A DNA stretch of 36,780 nucleotides from Gammaproteobacteria bacterium (GTDB lineage Bacteria > Pseudomonadota > Gammaproteobacteria > Xanthomonadales > Wenzhouxiangellaceae): assembly GCA_021772985.1 (NCBI GenBank), contig JAJFKX010000007.1, positions 1-36,780 on the forward strand. Direction: 5' to 3'. How positions within the stretch are numbered: position 1 is the stretch's first letter; each line of letters starts with the position of its first letter. The notes under the pieces were generated by a model. The model saw only the letters and a program-made list of their open reading frames with translations, made no database searches and was not told where the DNA came from. Below are positions 1-8,198 of this stretch, in pieces. The translations under genes were made by a program, and so were the position numbers.

Positions 1-59
1 GAATTGACCTTTAAACAGAAAATGGAAGGGACAGCATAAGCACACCCGGTGATCTGGTT

Positions 60-215
60 TCAACGCCTGTTTAGCCAGTTGATCACTTCGTGCCACAAAT
101 GTTGTGCAGCCGGCTTGAAGTATCCAAAATGCCCGATGCCAGGCAACCCTTCGCTGGCCGGTTTCAAATGACGCAGCAATACTGACGTGAGTTGGCTTAA
201 AGTTAATACCACCCA
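60..215 (-). pseudogene. Remnant of an alpha/beta hydrolase (C-terminal end only)
   Basis: The minus strand reads open for about 50 codons and ends at a TGA at 60-62. The translated tail contains GIGHFGYFKPAAQHLW followed by EVINWLNRR. This resembles the C-terminus of predicted alpha/beta hydrolases of the COG4757 type, where an IGHFGFF motif carries the catalytic His. There is no start codon, nucleophile elbow or upstream domain in this frame, and an in-frame stop lies just upstream. I read it as a decayed 3' end and not a gene. It accounts for most of the otherwise gene-free first 300 bases. The family match is from memory of the motif only. Confidence 0.45.
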
Positions 216-306
216 TTACTCAGCTTTACCGATATCCGAATTAGACACTCCAACAGGCGATTTGCAGGATATACCCTCAAAATTGAGTATCAGCTAACAA
301 AGCTGA

Positions 307-804
307 TTACTCTGGTGGCTTATGATCGTAACTAAGCACCCTGGTGATCTTCCATCCATCATCACTTTGCTGCCAAACATGCGTGAACTGTGCTATTTCG
401 ACTAAAACTTCCTGTTGAGCCGCTTCGGTCAGATAAAACCGATGGGTGCCTTTTTGTATGGCGCCATAACCCTTGACAGGATATACCTCAAGGCTACCCT
501 TAATCAGTTCCCTTCTCAATTTAGTTGCAGTATTCGCGCAACGCTCATAGCTGGATTTCAATAATTCCAGGCGTGAAACCGTCAACCCACCCTTGTCATG
601 ATAAAACTCAATATCTTCTGCCAATAAAGCTTTCTGTTTTTCCAACTGGCAGGTATTAAAGTAGCCAAATAACCTTTGATCAAGATTAGCCAATGTTTCA
701 AACAACTGCTGATCCTCAGCATGGCTGACTGAAAATGCAGTTAACATCACAACAATGCCTACAGCGGCATATTTAATGACTGAATGTGACAATTGCCTAT
801 CCAT
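307..804 (-). CDS. Exported NTF2-like / DUF4440-type protein
   Basis: This 165-residue protein starts with a signal-peptide-like segment: basic residues, a hydrophobic stretch around residues 12-24, then SVSHAED as a probable cleavage site near residue 29. The mature part (LANLDQRLFGYFNTCQLEKQ, then DIEFYHD and KITRVLSYDH near the end) follows the cone-shaped NTF2/SnoaL pattern of DUF4440 proteins. These fold as small alpha+beta barrels that bind or convert small molecules. No catalytic residues can be assigned. It is likely periplasmic. It is transcribed alone, 49 bases downstream of the AMP nucleosidase gene on the same strand, so co-transcription is possible. The exact role is unknown. Confidence 0.7.
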   Translation of the reverse strand: MDRQLSHSVIKYAAVGIVVMLTAFSVSHAEDQQLFETLANLDQRLFGYFNTCQLEKQKALLAEDIEFYHDKGGLTVSRLELLKSSYERCANTATKLRRELIKGSLEVYPVKGYGAIQKGTHRFYLTEAAQQEVLVEIAQFTHVWQQSDDGWKITRVLSYDHKPPE

Positions 805-853
805 CTTTGAATCTCTTAATTAACAATCATACTCAATGTATTGCACCAATACT

Positions 854-1627
854 TCAATATTGAAAATGTTTGATTTGCTCACCGTTTCCGCCAATATCAG
901 TCATCGCTTCTATGCCGATATCCAAATGATGCTTGGCATAATTTTCGGTCACTTTTTTATCAGAAGCTTCGGTTTTGATCCCATCTGGTGTGGTCGGAAC
1001 ATCGGACACCAGTAACAATGCCCCGCGTGAGATCTGATTTTTATGACCGACAATAAAATATGTCGCAGTTTCCATATCAATGCCGATACAAGTCATATCA
1101 ATCAGTTTTTGATGAAATTCCTGATCGTGCTCCCATACTCGCCGGTTGGTGGTATAGATAACACCAGTTCGGTATTCAAAGCCTCGATCGATAATCTTGT
1201 CTGAGACGAACTTATGCAATTTAAAGGATGGCAGTGCGGGTACCGCAGGGTCAAAATAATCATTACTGGTGCCTTCGCCCCGAATCGCGGCAATCGGTAA
1301 AATAAAATGGCCGAGCTCGGTGGATTTTTTTAGACCGCCACATTTTCCCAGAAACAGTACACCCTTTGGTTGGATGGCGCTAAGCAGATCCATAATAGTT
1401 GCCACATTGGGTGAGCCGATTCCAAAATTAACAATACTTAATCCGGCATTATTGGTAGCAGCCTGCATTGGCCGACCTTCGCCATAAATATCGCAGTTGA
1501 ATTTTTCACAAAATGTTTTGACATAGTTGTCAAAATTGGTAAGCAGAATATATTCGCCGAACTTGTCCAGAGGCATACCGGTGTATCGGGGTAGCCAGTT
1601 TTTTGTAATCTCATGTCTGCTTTGCAT
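854..1627 (-). CDS. amn: AMP nucleosidase, short form
   Basis: The 257-residue protein belongs to the nucleoside phosphorylase (PNP/UDP) superfamily and most resembles the short AMP nucleosidases, which hydrolyse AMP to adenine and ribose 5-phosphate in the cytoplasm. Visible family features are FLGKCGGLKK (residues about 93-102), the GIDMETATYF segment that contacts the ribose in this superfamily, and LLLVSDVPTTPDGIKT carrying the probable catalytic Asp. It lacks the extra N-terminal regulatory domain of the long E. coli Amn, so its length fits the short subgroup. The ATG at 1627 gives a full N-terminus. It may share a transcript with the exported NTF2-like gene downstream. Confidence 0.85.
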   Translation of the reverse strand: MQSRHEITKNWLPRYTGMPLDKFGEYILLTNFDNYVKTFCEKFNCDIYGEGRPMQAATNNAGLSIVNFGIGSPNVATIMDLLSAIQPKGVLFLGKCGGLKKSTELGHFILPIAAIRGEGTSNDYFDPAVPALPSFKLHKFVSDKIIDRGFEYRTGVIYTTNRRVWEHDQEFHQKLIDMTCIGIDMETATYFIVGHKNQISRGALLLVSDVPTTPDGIKTEASDKKVTENYAKHHLDIGIEAMTDIGGNGEQIKHFQY

Positions 1628-1801
1628 ATGGGCTTTTACCTGGTTCTTATTCAGGCAAGTTTAACATGAGTGATTTACTCTGATATCAAAGCATCAGAAT
1701 CAATTTATTCCGCCAGTCAAAATAGCTTAGATGCAAGCTTTTCGGCTATTCTCAAGCCTGCATGTTTTAGCCTGAATGCACTGCAATATGTATCATAGTA
1801 T

Positions 1802-2068
1802 TCAAATACATCTATAAACTTTATTCAAACCATCAACTGTACCTATATTAGCCTCTGACCTGATAACCATGATCAACTTTTTGCTATCTTTAAGCGTGTT
1901 ATAGTCAATGCTGATTCCAGCACTGTCACTGATTTCATCCATAATCTGAGCCATATGGATATAATCAGGCTGGGTGTGATTTGCCACTGGCTGTACTGCT
2001 TGCTGGGTCATTGTCTGACCAAAAGCGATGGCAGCACCAGCCAACCATGTAATGAGCGCTAAACGCAT
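1802..2068 (-). CDS. Small exported protein of unknown function
   Basis: I do not recognise this 88-residue protein. It begins MRLALITWLAGAAIAFGQ, a good signal peptide with probable cleavage after AFG or nearby. A short mature domain follows, with DYIHMAQIMDEISDSAG and a terminal KVYRCI. The only Cys is the penultimate residue. A purine-rich GGAGAAAC lies upstream of the ATG at 2068. It stands alone, with about 170 bases to the AMP nucleosidase gene and about 315 bases to slyX on the other side. It is probably periplasmic. Confidence 0.55.
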   Translation of the reverse strand: MRLALITWLAGAAIAFGQTMTQQAVQPVANHTQPDYIHMAQIMDEISDSAGISIDYNTLKDSKKLIMVIRSEANIGTVDGLNKVYRCI

Positions 2069-2383
2069 ATGTTTCTCCTGCTTTACTCAATCGGCTAACG
2101 TCTGTTTAAGCCAATAGATGAATGTACCTGCTTATTTATATGCAAATTACATGCCAAAAGTTATGTTCATGTTTATCAACCAGTTATCCAATCGAAAGAA
2201 CAACTGCTTGCATGTAAAGACAAAAATGGGACAGTTGAATTCCCAGTTATGGGATAAACACACATGCATAAGCGCCAAATATGGTTACCATCCTGCCGAC
2301 CTGGCAACACATCCTGTCAGATAAAAGCCAATACCATTACAGATACGTTACACTGCGAACTTCGTCCAATATTGCTCAGCACC
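2069..2383. other. Divergent intergenic region
   Basis: This region separates the minus-strand exported protein from slyX on the plus strand, so it should hold a promoter in each direction. Open frames here are short, lack ribosome binding sites and show no recognisable motif. I see no convincing -35/-10 pair, RNA gene or repeat. Confidence 0.5.
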
Positions 2384-2587
2384 ATGAATAATGACCGCCT
2401 AGAAGAAATAGAAACCCGGCTTACTTTTCAGGAAAAAACACTTTCTGACCTAAACGATGTAATTGTTAAACAGCAAAGTGAAATCCAGGTATTACAGAAC
2501 AGCTATAAGCACTTATTGCAGCGCATGACCAGCATGGCTGAAAATGCTGCATTTCAAGATAATGATGAGGTCCCACCTCACTATTAA
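2384..2587 (+). CDS. slyX: SlyX family protein
   Basis: The 67-residue protein starts MNNDRLEEIETRLTFQEKTL and continues as a heptad-rich coiled coil (LSDLNDVIVKQQSEIQVLQ), ending in DNDEVPPHY. Length, coiled coil and the acidic tail with PPHY are typical of SlyX, a small gammaproteobacterial cytoplasmic protein of uncertain function, first linked genetically to slyD. I chose the ATG at 2384 because a longer in-frame opening upstream adds 40 residues with no family resemblance. No strong ribosome binding site precedes it. The alkyltransferase-like gene follows 39 bases downstream on the same strand and may be co-transcribed. Confidence 0.85.
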   Translation: MNNDRLEEIETRLTFQEKTLSDLNDVIVKQQSEIQVLQNSYKHLLQRMTSMAENAAFQDNDEVPPHY

Positions 2588-2626
2588 TTCCTGTAAATTG
2601 TGCTGCACATCGGCTTTAAGTGAATA

Positions 2627-2992
2627 ATGATGGTTGATTTTGTTAAAGATTATGATGGTCTGAGCGAGGCCGAACTGTATAACCTGTTTTATCAGATCAT
2701 TCGAGAAATTCCCATCGGGAAAGTTGCCACTTATGGTCAAATTGCCTTACTTGCAGATCGACCAAGAGATGCGCGTTATGTTGGACATGCCTTGCATGCA
2801 GTGGCCGATCCTGACATTCCATGGCAGCGTGTAGTAATGGCATCGGGGGAGATCGCAACACGTTCAAACCCTGGTGAACGTGAACGCCAACGGGCGATGC
2901 TTCGCAAAGAAGGCGTGGAGTTTGTTGCCGAGTATCAGATTGATATGCAACGTTGTGGCTGGCAGAAAACGCCACCTGACTTGTTTGGCTGA
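2627..2992 (+). CDS. atl: Alkyltransferase-like protein (ATL, YbaZ type)
   Basis: This 121-residue protein is the DNA-binding domain of the O6-alkylguanine-DNA alkyltransferase (MGMT/Ogt) family. It has IIREIPIGKVATYGQIA (residues about 24-40), ARYVGHALHAV (49-59) and the active-site motif as PWQRV (65-69). In true methyltransferases the motif is PCHRV. Trp66 replaces the methyl-accepting Cys, so the protein cannot take up the alkyl group. ATL proteins instead bind O6-alkylguanine, flip the base and hand the lesion to nucleotide excision repair. Start is ATG 2627 or the adjacent ATG 2630. Its last 58 bases overlap the 3' end of the convergent SnoaL-like gene. Confidence 0.9.
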   Translation: MMVDFVKDYDGLSEAELYNLFYQIIREIPIGKVATYGQIALLADRPRDARYVGHALHAVADPDIPWQRVVMASGEIATRSNPGERERQRAMLRKEGVEFVAEYQIDMQRCGWQKTPPDLFG

Positions 2993-3426
2993 TTATGCTT
3001 TTTTTGTAAAGCATCACCAAGACAATTCTCGGATAGAACCCCTAGCTCTATTAAAACCCCTATAAAATCCCAGCCATTCCAAGCCTCAACTATCTTACCT
3101 TCTTCGATCCGACTATAACAACCACCTTCAAGCCGCAGCTTCTTGCCGGTAGATTTATGCCTCATGGTTACAACACCACGCATGCAAACACGGTCACCTG
3201 CTGCCATGACATCTTCAACTTCTGCATGAGCATCTGAACAGGTCTCAAAAATAAGCCTGTGCAGCAACTTAAATTGCTGGGGACCTCTTTTAAACTGATC
3301 ACCTAAGCCATGAGCTGTACCTTCAGGCACATACATTTCATCTATGGCTTTTTCGCACCCCTGATTCCAGACTTCTTCAAAAAATCGGTAGATAAGCTCT
3401 ATATTTTGATATTCAACAGTTTTCAT
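2935..3426 (-). CDS. SnoaL-like / ester cyclase family protein
   Basis: The 163-residue cytoplasmic protein starts NIELIYRFFEEVWNQGCEKA, followed by IDEMYVPEGTAHGLG and GPQQFKLLHRLIFETCSDAH, then VCMRGVVTMRHKSTGKKL. This is the pattern of SnoaL-like polyketide-cyclase/ester-cyclase proteins, small NTF2-fold proteins with a His/Asp pocket. The last 30 or so residues (QKKHNQPNKSGGVFCQPQ) look unlike the family and are encoded on the strand opposite the end of the atl gene. The C-terminus may therefore be a read-through extension created by loss of the original stop. No signal peptide. The substrate is unknown. Confidence 0.75.
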   Translation of the reverse strand: MKTVEYQNIELIYRFFEEVWNQGCEKAIDEMYVPEGTAHGLGDQFKRGPQQFKLLHRLIFETCSDAHAEVEDVMAAGDRVCMRGVVTMRHKSTGKKLRLEGGCYSRIEEGKIVEAWNGWDFIGVLIELGVLSENCLGDALQKKHNQPNKSGGVFCQPQRCISI

Positions 3427-3775
3427 TATTTACCCTCTCCATGTAATTTTTTTACAACCATCCTCGAGCCAAGGCTTTACTCAGTTAAAGTTGAATGAAA
3501 TTTAAATTGAATATAACAGCCCATCCTATACTCTAGATAAAGCAGCATACGTTCATCCAAGGAAAATACCGATTGCTGGTAGGGTAAAACCATACCAATG
3601 ATTCTTCCATCACATGCTTTTCGCATAACGATTTTGCCATTAAATCTATGACTCAAGTGATGTGGTTAATTTTTTCAATAGGCCTAACTCAGCGAAGGCC
3701 ACAGCTTGGGAGCTTTACGCAGGGTTGATTTTTGTATACTTTTGTTTTTACTTTTACTATCGGGGAAACAAAGCC
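3427..3775. other. Divergent intergenic region with a possible 49-codon minus-strand ORF
   Basis: The region separates the SnoaL-like gene (minus) from the Cys-rich gene (plus). On the minus strand an open frame runs from an ATG at 3626 to a TAA at 3477-3479 (49 residues, beginning MRKACDGRIIGM). It has no visible ribosome binding site and no family resemblance, so I leave it uncalled. It could be the tail of a lost gene. No repeat or RNA gene is seen. Confidence 0.3.
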
Positions 3776-4189
3776 ATGCGTTCTACTCGTATTATTTTCA
3801 TGCTTATTAGCATGACATTTTTGCATATTGCATATGCACAGTCTCCAGCCATACCAGCAGACTCAGGTACAGACACAGCAATGGCAACTGGAGGAATGTG
3901 TTATGCATACAACTCCCAATTTCCAGCCTCGGAATGTAAGTCTCAATGTAGGCGATACCAGGACAGCAAAGCTTGCGAAGCCATATGCGCTGACAACTGC
4001 ACCTATAGCAGGTTAAAAAATACTTGTGGTGTGACTTGTGTCCCGGATAGTTATAACAGCCAGTACCCTGCATCCCAATGCTCGTCACAATGCAAACGCT
4101 ACGCTGATCATGAAGGTTGCGTTAAAATTTGCAGTGCTAATTGTGCTTATCAAAGCATTTCAGGCATCAAAAATTATTGTGAGAATTAG
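3776..4189 (+). CDS. Exported Cys-rich protein with an internal duplication
   Basis: With the ATG at 3776 (GGGGAAACAAAGCC upstream) the 137-residue product begins MRSTRIIFMLISMTFLHIAYA, a clear signal peptide. The mature part holds two copies of one unit of roughly 40 residues. The first runs YNSQFPASECKSQC to ICADNC, the second YNSQYPASQCSSQC to ICSANC. Each unit has Cys residues spaced as CxxxC, then further Cys pairs, suggesting a disulfide-bonded module acting outside the cytoplasm. The longer upstream opening (from 3662) adds an unlikely hydrophobic leader and was rejected. I do not recognise the family. Possible roles are a secreted small binding or antimicrobial-type protein; nothing visible decides. 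Confidence 0.65.
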   Translation: MRSTRIIFMLISMTFLHIAYAQSPAIPADSGTDTAMATGGMCYAYNSQFPASECKSQCRRYQDSKACEAICADNCTYSRLKNTCGVTCVPDSYNSQYPASQCSSQCKRYADHEGCVKICSANCAYQSISGIKNYCEN

Positions 4190-4396
4190 CTGTCCTTTAA
4201 AAATCATCTGTGCAATTTCGCAGCAAGGCTCATATCAGCGTCTGTAATACATATGCAGCTAATCCAATATAAGAGGTATAAGGCGGGCTTTGATCCCGTT
4301 CAGAATAACGCTCATCTGCATATTTTTATGAGCACAGTGATGCGCAGGTCAATAATCAATTATACTTTGTCGCCCACATAAAGCAGAGGAAGCGCT

Positions 4397-4840
4397 ATGC
4401 AGGTTATTCTTCAGGCAAATTTAAAGCCCGAATATGCCAACCTTTTGGCCAGAGCACGTGAAGTTTCTGAGAATGCATACAACAAATATTCTGGCTTTTT
4501 TGTAGGTGTGGCCCTGCTTAGCACAACCGGTGAAGTGTATTCCGGAACGTTCTTTGAAAATGCATCCAATCCGGTGGGGGTGTGTGCTGAAAGAGTCGCA
4601 ATTGGAGCGGCGGTTACTGCCGGCTGCAGAGCTTATGAAGCGCTGGCCGTGGTGGGTGGGCCAAGCACCAGTTACAGTGGCGATCCAGTTACCCCATGTG
4701 GGCTGTGCAGACAATCATTGTCTGAATTCGCAACCATCGAGGGTCAGGATGTACTGGTTTTCTGTTCCAACATGACCTTAAGTACAATCTGGCAAACAGA
4801 TTCCAGGCAACTGCTTCCAGATGCTTTTTTTAGAGACTGA
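4397..4840 (+). CDS. cdd: Cytidine deaminase
   Basis: The 147-residue protein is a zinc-dependent cytidine deaminase of the small homotetrameric class, converting cytidine or deoxycytidine to uridine or deoxyuridine in pyrimidine salvage. The zinc site is visible as CAE (Cys63, catalytic Glu65) and PCGLCRQ (Cys101, Cys104). The substrate-binding segment FFENASNPVGVCAERVAI is in place. The ATG at 4397 follows GAGGAAGCGCT, a reasonable ribosome binding site. It stands alone on the plus strand and converges on the large chitinase gene. Length is normal for the family. Confidence 0.93.
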   Translation: MQVILQANLKPEYANLLARAREVSENAYNKYSGFFVGVALLSTTGEVYSGTFFENASNPVGVCAERVAIGAAVTAGCRAYEALAVVGGPSTSYSGDPVTPCGLCRQSLSEFATIEGQDVLVFCSNMTLSTIWQTDSRQLLPDAFFRD

Positions 4841-4855
4841 ACCATCTATCCAGCA

Positions 4856-4887
4856 ACAACGATAATCAGCACCCTGATTGTTATTGC
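4856..4887. terminator. Possible bidirectional hairpin between cdd and the chitinase gene
   Basis: AATCAG and CTGATT face each other across a four-base CACC loop, and the pairing can extend outward with a bulge through ATA/TAT-rich flanks. It sits between two convergent genes, where a shared terminator would be expected. There is no clear long U-tract, so the call is tentative. Confidence 0.35.
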
Positions 4888-4954
4888 CAGCATAAACTTT
4901 CACAAGCTCTGCAGGCATTGGTTAAAGACTTGAAATCCTGGTTACGGGTTTGGG

Positions 4955-6976
4955 TCATAAATTCTGATCAAGATATGCTCTATGTGCATCAGAGAAAGCC
5001 GAGCCGGCAAAACTATCCCAATTAATTGACCAGGTCATCAAACCACGAAACTCGGTATGTGCTTGTGCCGGCAGGTAGGTGTCACAGTTTGTTGTATTCA
5101 ACAAGCAATCCAATGCCTGTTGAACTTCGGCAATGCTTGTCTGGCCTGATCCGGCTGCACCTGCAGAAGCTGGTAAACCTATGGCTACCTGATCGGCTCG
5201 TAAACCAGGGAAAAAATTGTCAGGATCGCCTGCTGCTGGAAAACCGGTAATCATCATATCTGCTAAAGCTACGTGAAAATCCACAGTTGCCGGCTCATAA
5301 ATCACACCGTCGGCCCCAAACATTGAGCCGGTGTTGTAATGCTGAACATGCAACACAGTCAAATCAGTTCTTAAGGCATGTATTAATGGCAAATATGCAC
5401 CCCATATACCGCTGAATGTTGAAAACCCTCCCTGGGCATAAGCTGTTTCCGGCGCCATGGTTAAAACTAAACCCGGCCCAAAACTCGATTTTATAATTCG
5501 AACGGCATCAATCATGTTGATAACTGCCGGAGTTTGCGGATTGGTGATCGTGTCATTGGGTCCAAGGCTTAATGAGCCACCTTCCAGGTCAATATCCATG
5601 CCATCAAAACCATACAGATTGATGATGTCGCTGATGCTGCTTACAAAATTATCACGCTGTTCGATGGTGTTAAGTTGGATTTGTGTGTTCGCACCACCAA
5701 TTGAAATCAACACTTTCTGCCCCCTGGCTTTCAATAGTTGCACACCTTGTATGAAATCAGCCTGTGATTCTTCTGCTGGCTGGAACCTGACTTCACCAGG
5801 CTCACCAAACGGATCATTCTCGGCAAATGCTATATTCACTATGTCCCAAACATCACTGACCTGATTAATCGGAATATAACCCGCCTGATTAATAAAGTTA
5901 TGCCAATAACCAATTAATAAGCGCCCTGGCAAGTCACCGCTAGTGCTTCCCACCGACGCACCGGTAGTTGCGATTGCACTCAAACCACTGTTATCGGTAA
6001 CCATCAAAGTTACCGTATAGCTACCATTACTGGTATACACATGAGTTGGGTCGGGTTCGGTGCTGCTTGTGCCATCGCCAAAATTCCATGAAAAAGCTGT
6101 AATTGTGCCGTCTGGATCATTCGAACCACTACTCGAAAAATTTATCGGCAGGTCTGCCGAGCCTGAATATGGACCATTAATTCGGGCAACTGGTGGTTGT
6201 CCTGAATCTACTGGGCCGCCACCCTCAAAACCATCCATAAATTCAATCTCAGCACCAGGGTCTCCTCCGTTCAATTCAACATCAATGCAAGCATAAAAAG
6301 CTTCCGGGCTATCAGCTCGCTGCCAAACATGATAGATAATATGTTTCCCTGAACGCGCTGGTAACGGGCATGTCATCCTATACCCAGAACCAATACCTGC
6401 TATCTGCTCCAGGCTGACAGAAGTTAAGTGGCAGAAAGGATCAATCGGGTCTGCAGGGTTACCGGGATCATCCATATAATCCAGATCATTCCAGCTGAGT
6501 TGTTGAGTTGAGTCCCAATCTTCCGGGGTGATAAAAAAAAGCATATCTTGTGTACTGTGCGGTGCAGACGCTCGATAGATGAACTCAAAATTCCCGTCTA
6601 CATCAGGTGTGATTTCACTACTGCGCCAATCATCCCGAACCAGGTCCAATCCTGCATATTCCGAACCGCCGCCACTGCACAGTTCACCAAGTGGAACCAC
6701 CGACTGGTGCTGACCATTGGCATCGCCCTGGCGAATACCTGCCCAGTCATACAGAAACTGCGGACTCCCAGCAAACTCCACAGCAGCAGCGCAAGCCGGG
6801 TCTTGAGGGTTTTCAGGGTTATCTTCAAAACGACACTTGGAGACACGGCTGGCTGGTGTGTGCATGGTGCCATGTGCCATTAATGGTTCAATCAACGGGA
6901 TATTCATAACCACACTAATAACCACAGCTGAAATATAACGGAGCCCCAATCGACCCAGTCCTATCGCTTCCATCAT
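4955..6976 (-). CDS. Secreted AA10 LPMO - PKD - GH18 chitinase fusion
   Basis: One 673-residue polypeptide carries three modules. After a signal peptide ending PLMA comes an AA10 lytic polysaccharide monooxygenase starting with the mature N-terminal His (AHGTMHTP, His35). The second copper His is His140 in SAPHSTQDMLFFITPEDW, and the axial Phe is Phe227 in AFYACIDV. A PKD domain follows (about 262-342, SWNFGDGTS). The C-terminal GH18 domain (about 352-673) has the SIGG strand and the catalytic motif FDGMDIDLE ending in Glu465. LPMO oxidises crystalline chitin and GH18 hydrolyses it. I preferred the ATG at 6976, preceded by AGAGGA, over an in-frame TTG 15 bases upstream; residue numbers use this start. 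It is transcribed alone. Confidence 0.92.
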   Translation of the reverse strand: MMEAIGLGRLGLRYISAVVISVVMNIPLIEPLMAHGTMHTPASRVSKCRFEDNPENPQDPACAAAVEFAGSPQFLYDWAGIRQGDANGQHQSVVPLGELCSGGGSEYAGLDLVRDDWRSSEITPDVDGNFEFIYRASAPHSTQDMLFFITPEDWDSTQQLSWNDLDYMDDPGNPADPIDPFCHLTSVSLEQIAGIGSGYRMTCPLPARSGKHIIYHVWQRADSPEAFYACIDVELNGGDPGAEIEFMDGFEGGGPVDSGQPPVARINGPYSGSADLPINFSSSGSNDPDGTITAFSWNFGDGTSSTEPDPTHVYTSNGSYTVTLMVTDNSGLSAIATTGASVGSTSGDLPGRLLIGYWHNFINQAGYIPINQVSDVWDIVNIAFAENDPFGEPGEVRFQPAEESQADFIQGVQLLKARGQKVLISIGGANTQIQLNTIEQRDNFVSSISDIINLYGFDGMDIDLEGGSLSLGPNDTITNPQTPAVINMIDAVRIIKSSFGPGLVLTMAPETAYAQGGFSTFSGIWGAYLPLIHALRTDLTVLHVQHYNTGSMFGADGVIYEPATVDFHVALADMMITGFPAAGDPDNFFPGLRADQVAIGLPASAGAAGSGQTSIAEVQQALDCLLNTTNCDTYLPAQAHTEFRGLMTWSINWDSFAGSAFSDAHRAYLDQNL

Positions 6977-7099
6977 GAGTTCCTCTATCAAACCGGTGTA
7001 CGGTTAAATACTTTTAGACATAGTAAGGCGATCATGTGAATGCAATGTGGACTAATCGGACAATCCTAGCTTTGGGTTCTGATGTTGAAACGCAGCTGC

Positions 7100-7290
7100 G
7101 GCTACCGGCAGGGTGTGCCATGCATACATTCAGAAACAACACCGGTTGTCTATCAATAGCCTTGGAGCAGGATCATGTCAAGATCATCATCCATGTTGAT
7201 ATCACCAATGATCAACTGGTTGGTGAAGTCGGCCTGCGCAGGCATAGGTTTGATCCTGGAATGTCTACCCAGCAAAAAAACAATGGCTGA
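7100..7290 (-). pseudogene. Possible FG-GAP repeat remnant in the region before the H-NOX gene
   Basis: In the roughly 500-base region between the chitinase and the H-NOX gene, the minus strand encodes IIGDINMDDDLDMILLQG and then stops. GDxNxDxxxD is the calcium-binding signature of FG-GAP/VCBS beta-propeller blades. A neighbouring frame continues with VLFLN, as in such blades. No intact gene surrounds it. It may be the last trace of a secreted propeller protein. Short and frame-broken, so low confidence. The rest of 7000-7476 shows nothing I can name beyond the ribosome binding site of the next gene. Confidence 0.25.
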
Positions 7291-7476
7291 CACATATGTT
7301 TTCATTTCATGTTGTGTGTGCTCTTGATGTTTTCTTGGACTGAAAGTAGGATGATGGTTACTGAAATTACTTTTCAGAGACAGAAGTTGAGTAGATTTCC
7401 AAAATAACGGTTGTCTATATTTTGCCAGGGAAGCTTCGAACTGGATAAAACATAGATACCTGGGGAGGAAATCTAG

Positions 7477-8046
7477 ATGTATGGTGTGGTATTTCAATTT
7501 CTGCAAGAATTTGTAATTAACAATCAAGACGAACAAACCTGGTCCACATTGCTGGAAAAGTCAGGGATCGGCCACAAAGTATATTTCAGTATGGTTGAAT
7601 ACCCGGATGATGAAGCAATTAAGCTGATACTCACCGCTGCAGATATGCTGAATTTACCTCCTATCACCCTGTTAGAAGCTTTTGGTGAAGATATTGGACC
7701 CAAACTGCTTAGCAATTACCATTTTTATATAGAAAAGGGATGGCGAACTGTTGAAATCCTTAAATATATCCAAAATAACATCCACCAGATGCTGGTCAAC
7801 GGCAACAATCGCCGGAAACCACCTACCATACATCTATATGATGTCCCAGACCAGCCAGATACTTATGAGCTGGTTTATCAATCACACCGCCGTCTTTGTC
7901 CGGTAGTAAAAGGAATCATAACCGGATTATGTAACCATTTTGATGATCAATTTGATGTCAAAGAACATCAATGTATGCATCAAGGCCACCTCGACTGCCG
8001 GTTCTACCTTACCCAGCAAGGCTCAAATCGAGTCCACGTCGCATGA
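7477..8046 (+). CDS. H-NOX (heme-NO/O2 binding) sensor protein
   Basis: The 189-residue protein begins MYGVVFQFLQEFV, as H-NOX proteins do. It has the proximal heme His in IQNNIHQML (His103) and the heme-propionate motif YxSxR as YQSHR (Tyr134, Ser136, Arg138). H-NOX domains bind NO or O2 through ferrous heme and pass the signal to a partner, usually a histidine kinase or a GGDEF/EAL enzyme. The ATG at 7477 is preceded by GGGGAGGAAATCTAG, a strong ribosome binding site. No kinase, cyclase or methyl-accepting gene adjoins it, so it would have to act on a distant partner. The tail (about 160-180) has EHQCMHQGHLDC, extra Cys/His residues that could bind metal. Confidence 0.9.
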   Translation: MYGVVFQFLQEFVINNQDEQTWSTLLEKSGIGHKVYFSMVEYPDDEAIKLILTAADMLNLPPITLLEAFGEDIGPKLLSNYHFYIEKGWRTVEILKYIQNNIHQMLVNGNNRRKPPTIHLYDVPDQPDTYELVYQSHRRLCPVVKGIITGLCNHFDDQFDVKEHQCMHQGHLDCRFYLTQQGSNRVHVA

Positions 8047-8198
8047 CTGTACCCGTATTCTTATGGTCAGACATATCTATGTATCTGATCGGCAATTGAA
8101 CAACCTGGCAAGCAGCAACTGACCCGCCATAATTCATGCCTATTAGAAACCTTCCTGATTCTTAGTCAGCGTGCTGATCAATAGCAAAGGAGAAATAC

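Noticed and set aside
5457-5864. 135-codon plus-strand ORF opposite the chitinase gene
   Set aside because: It is the antisense of well-conserved GH18 sequence and has no features of its own.
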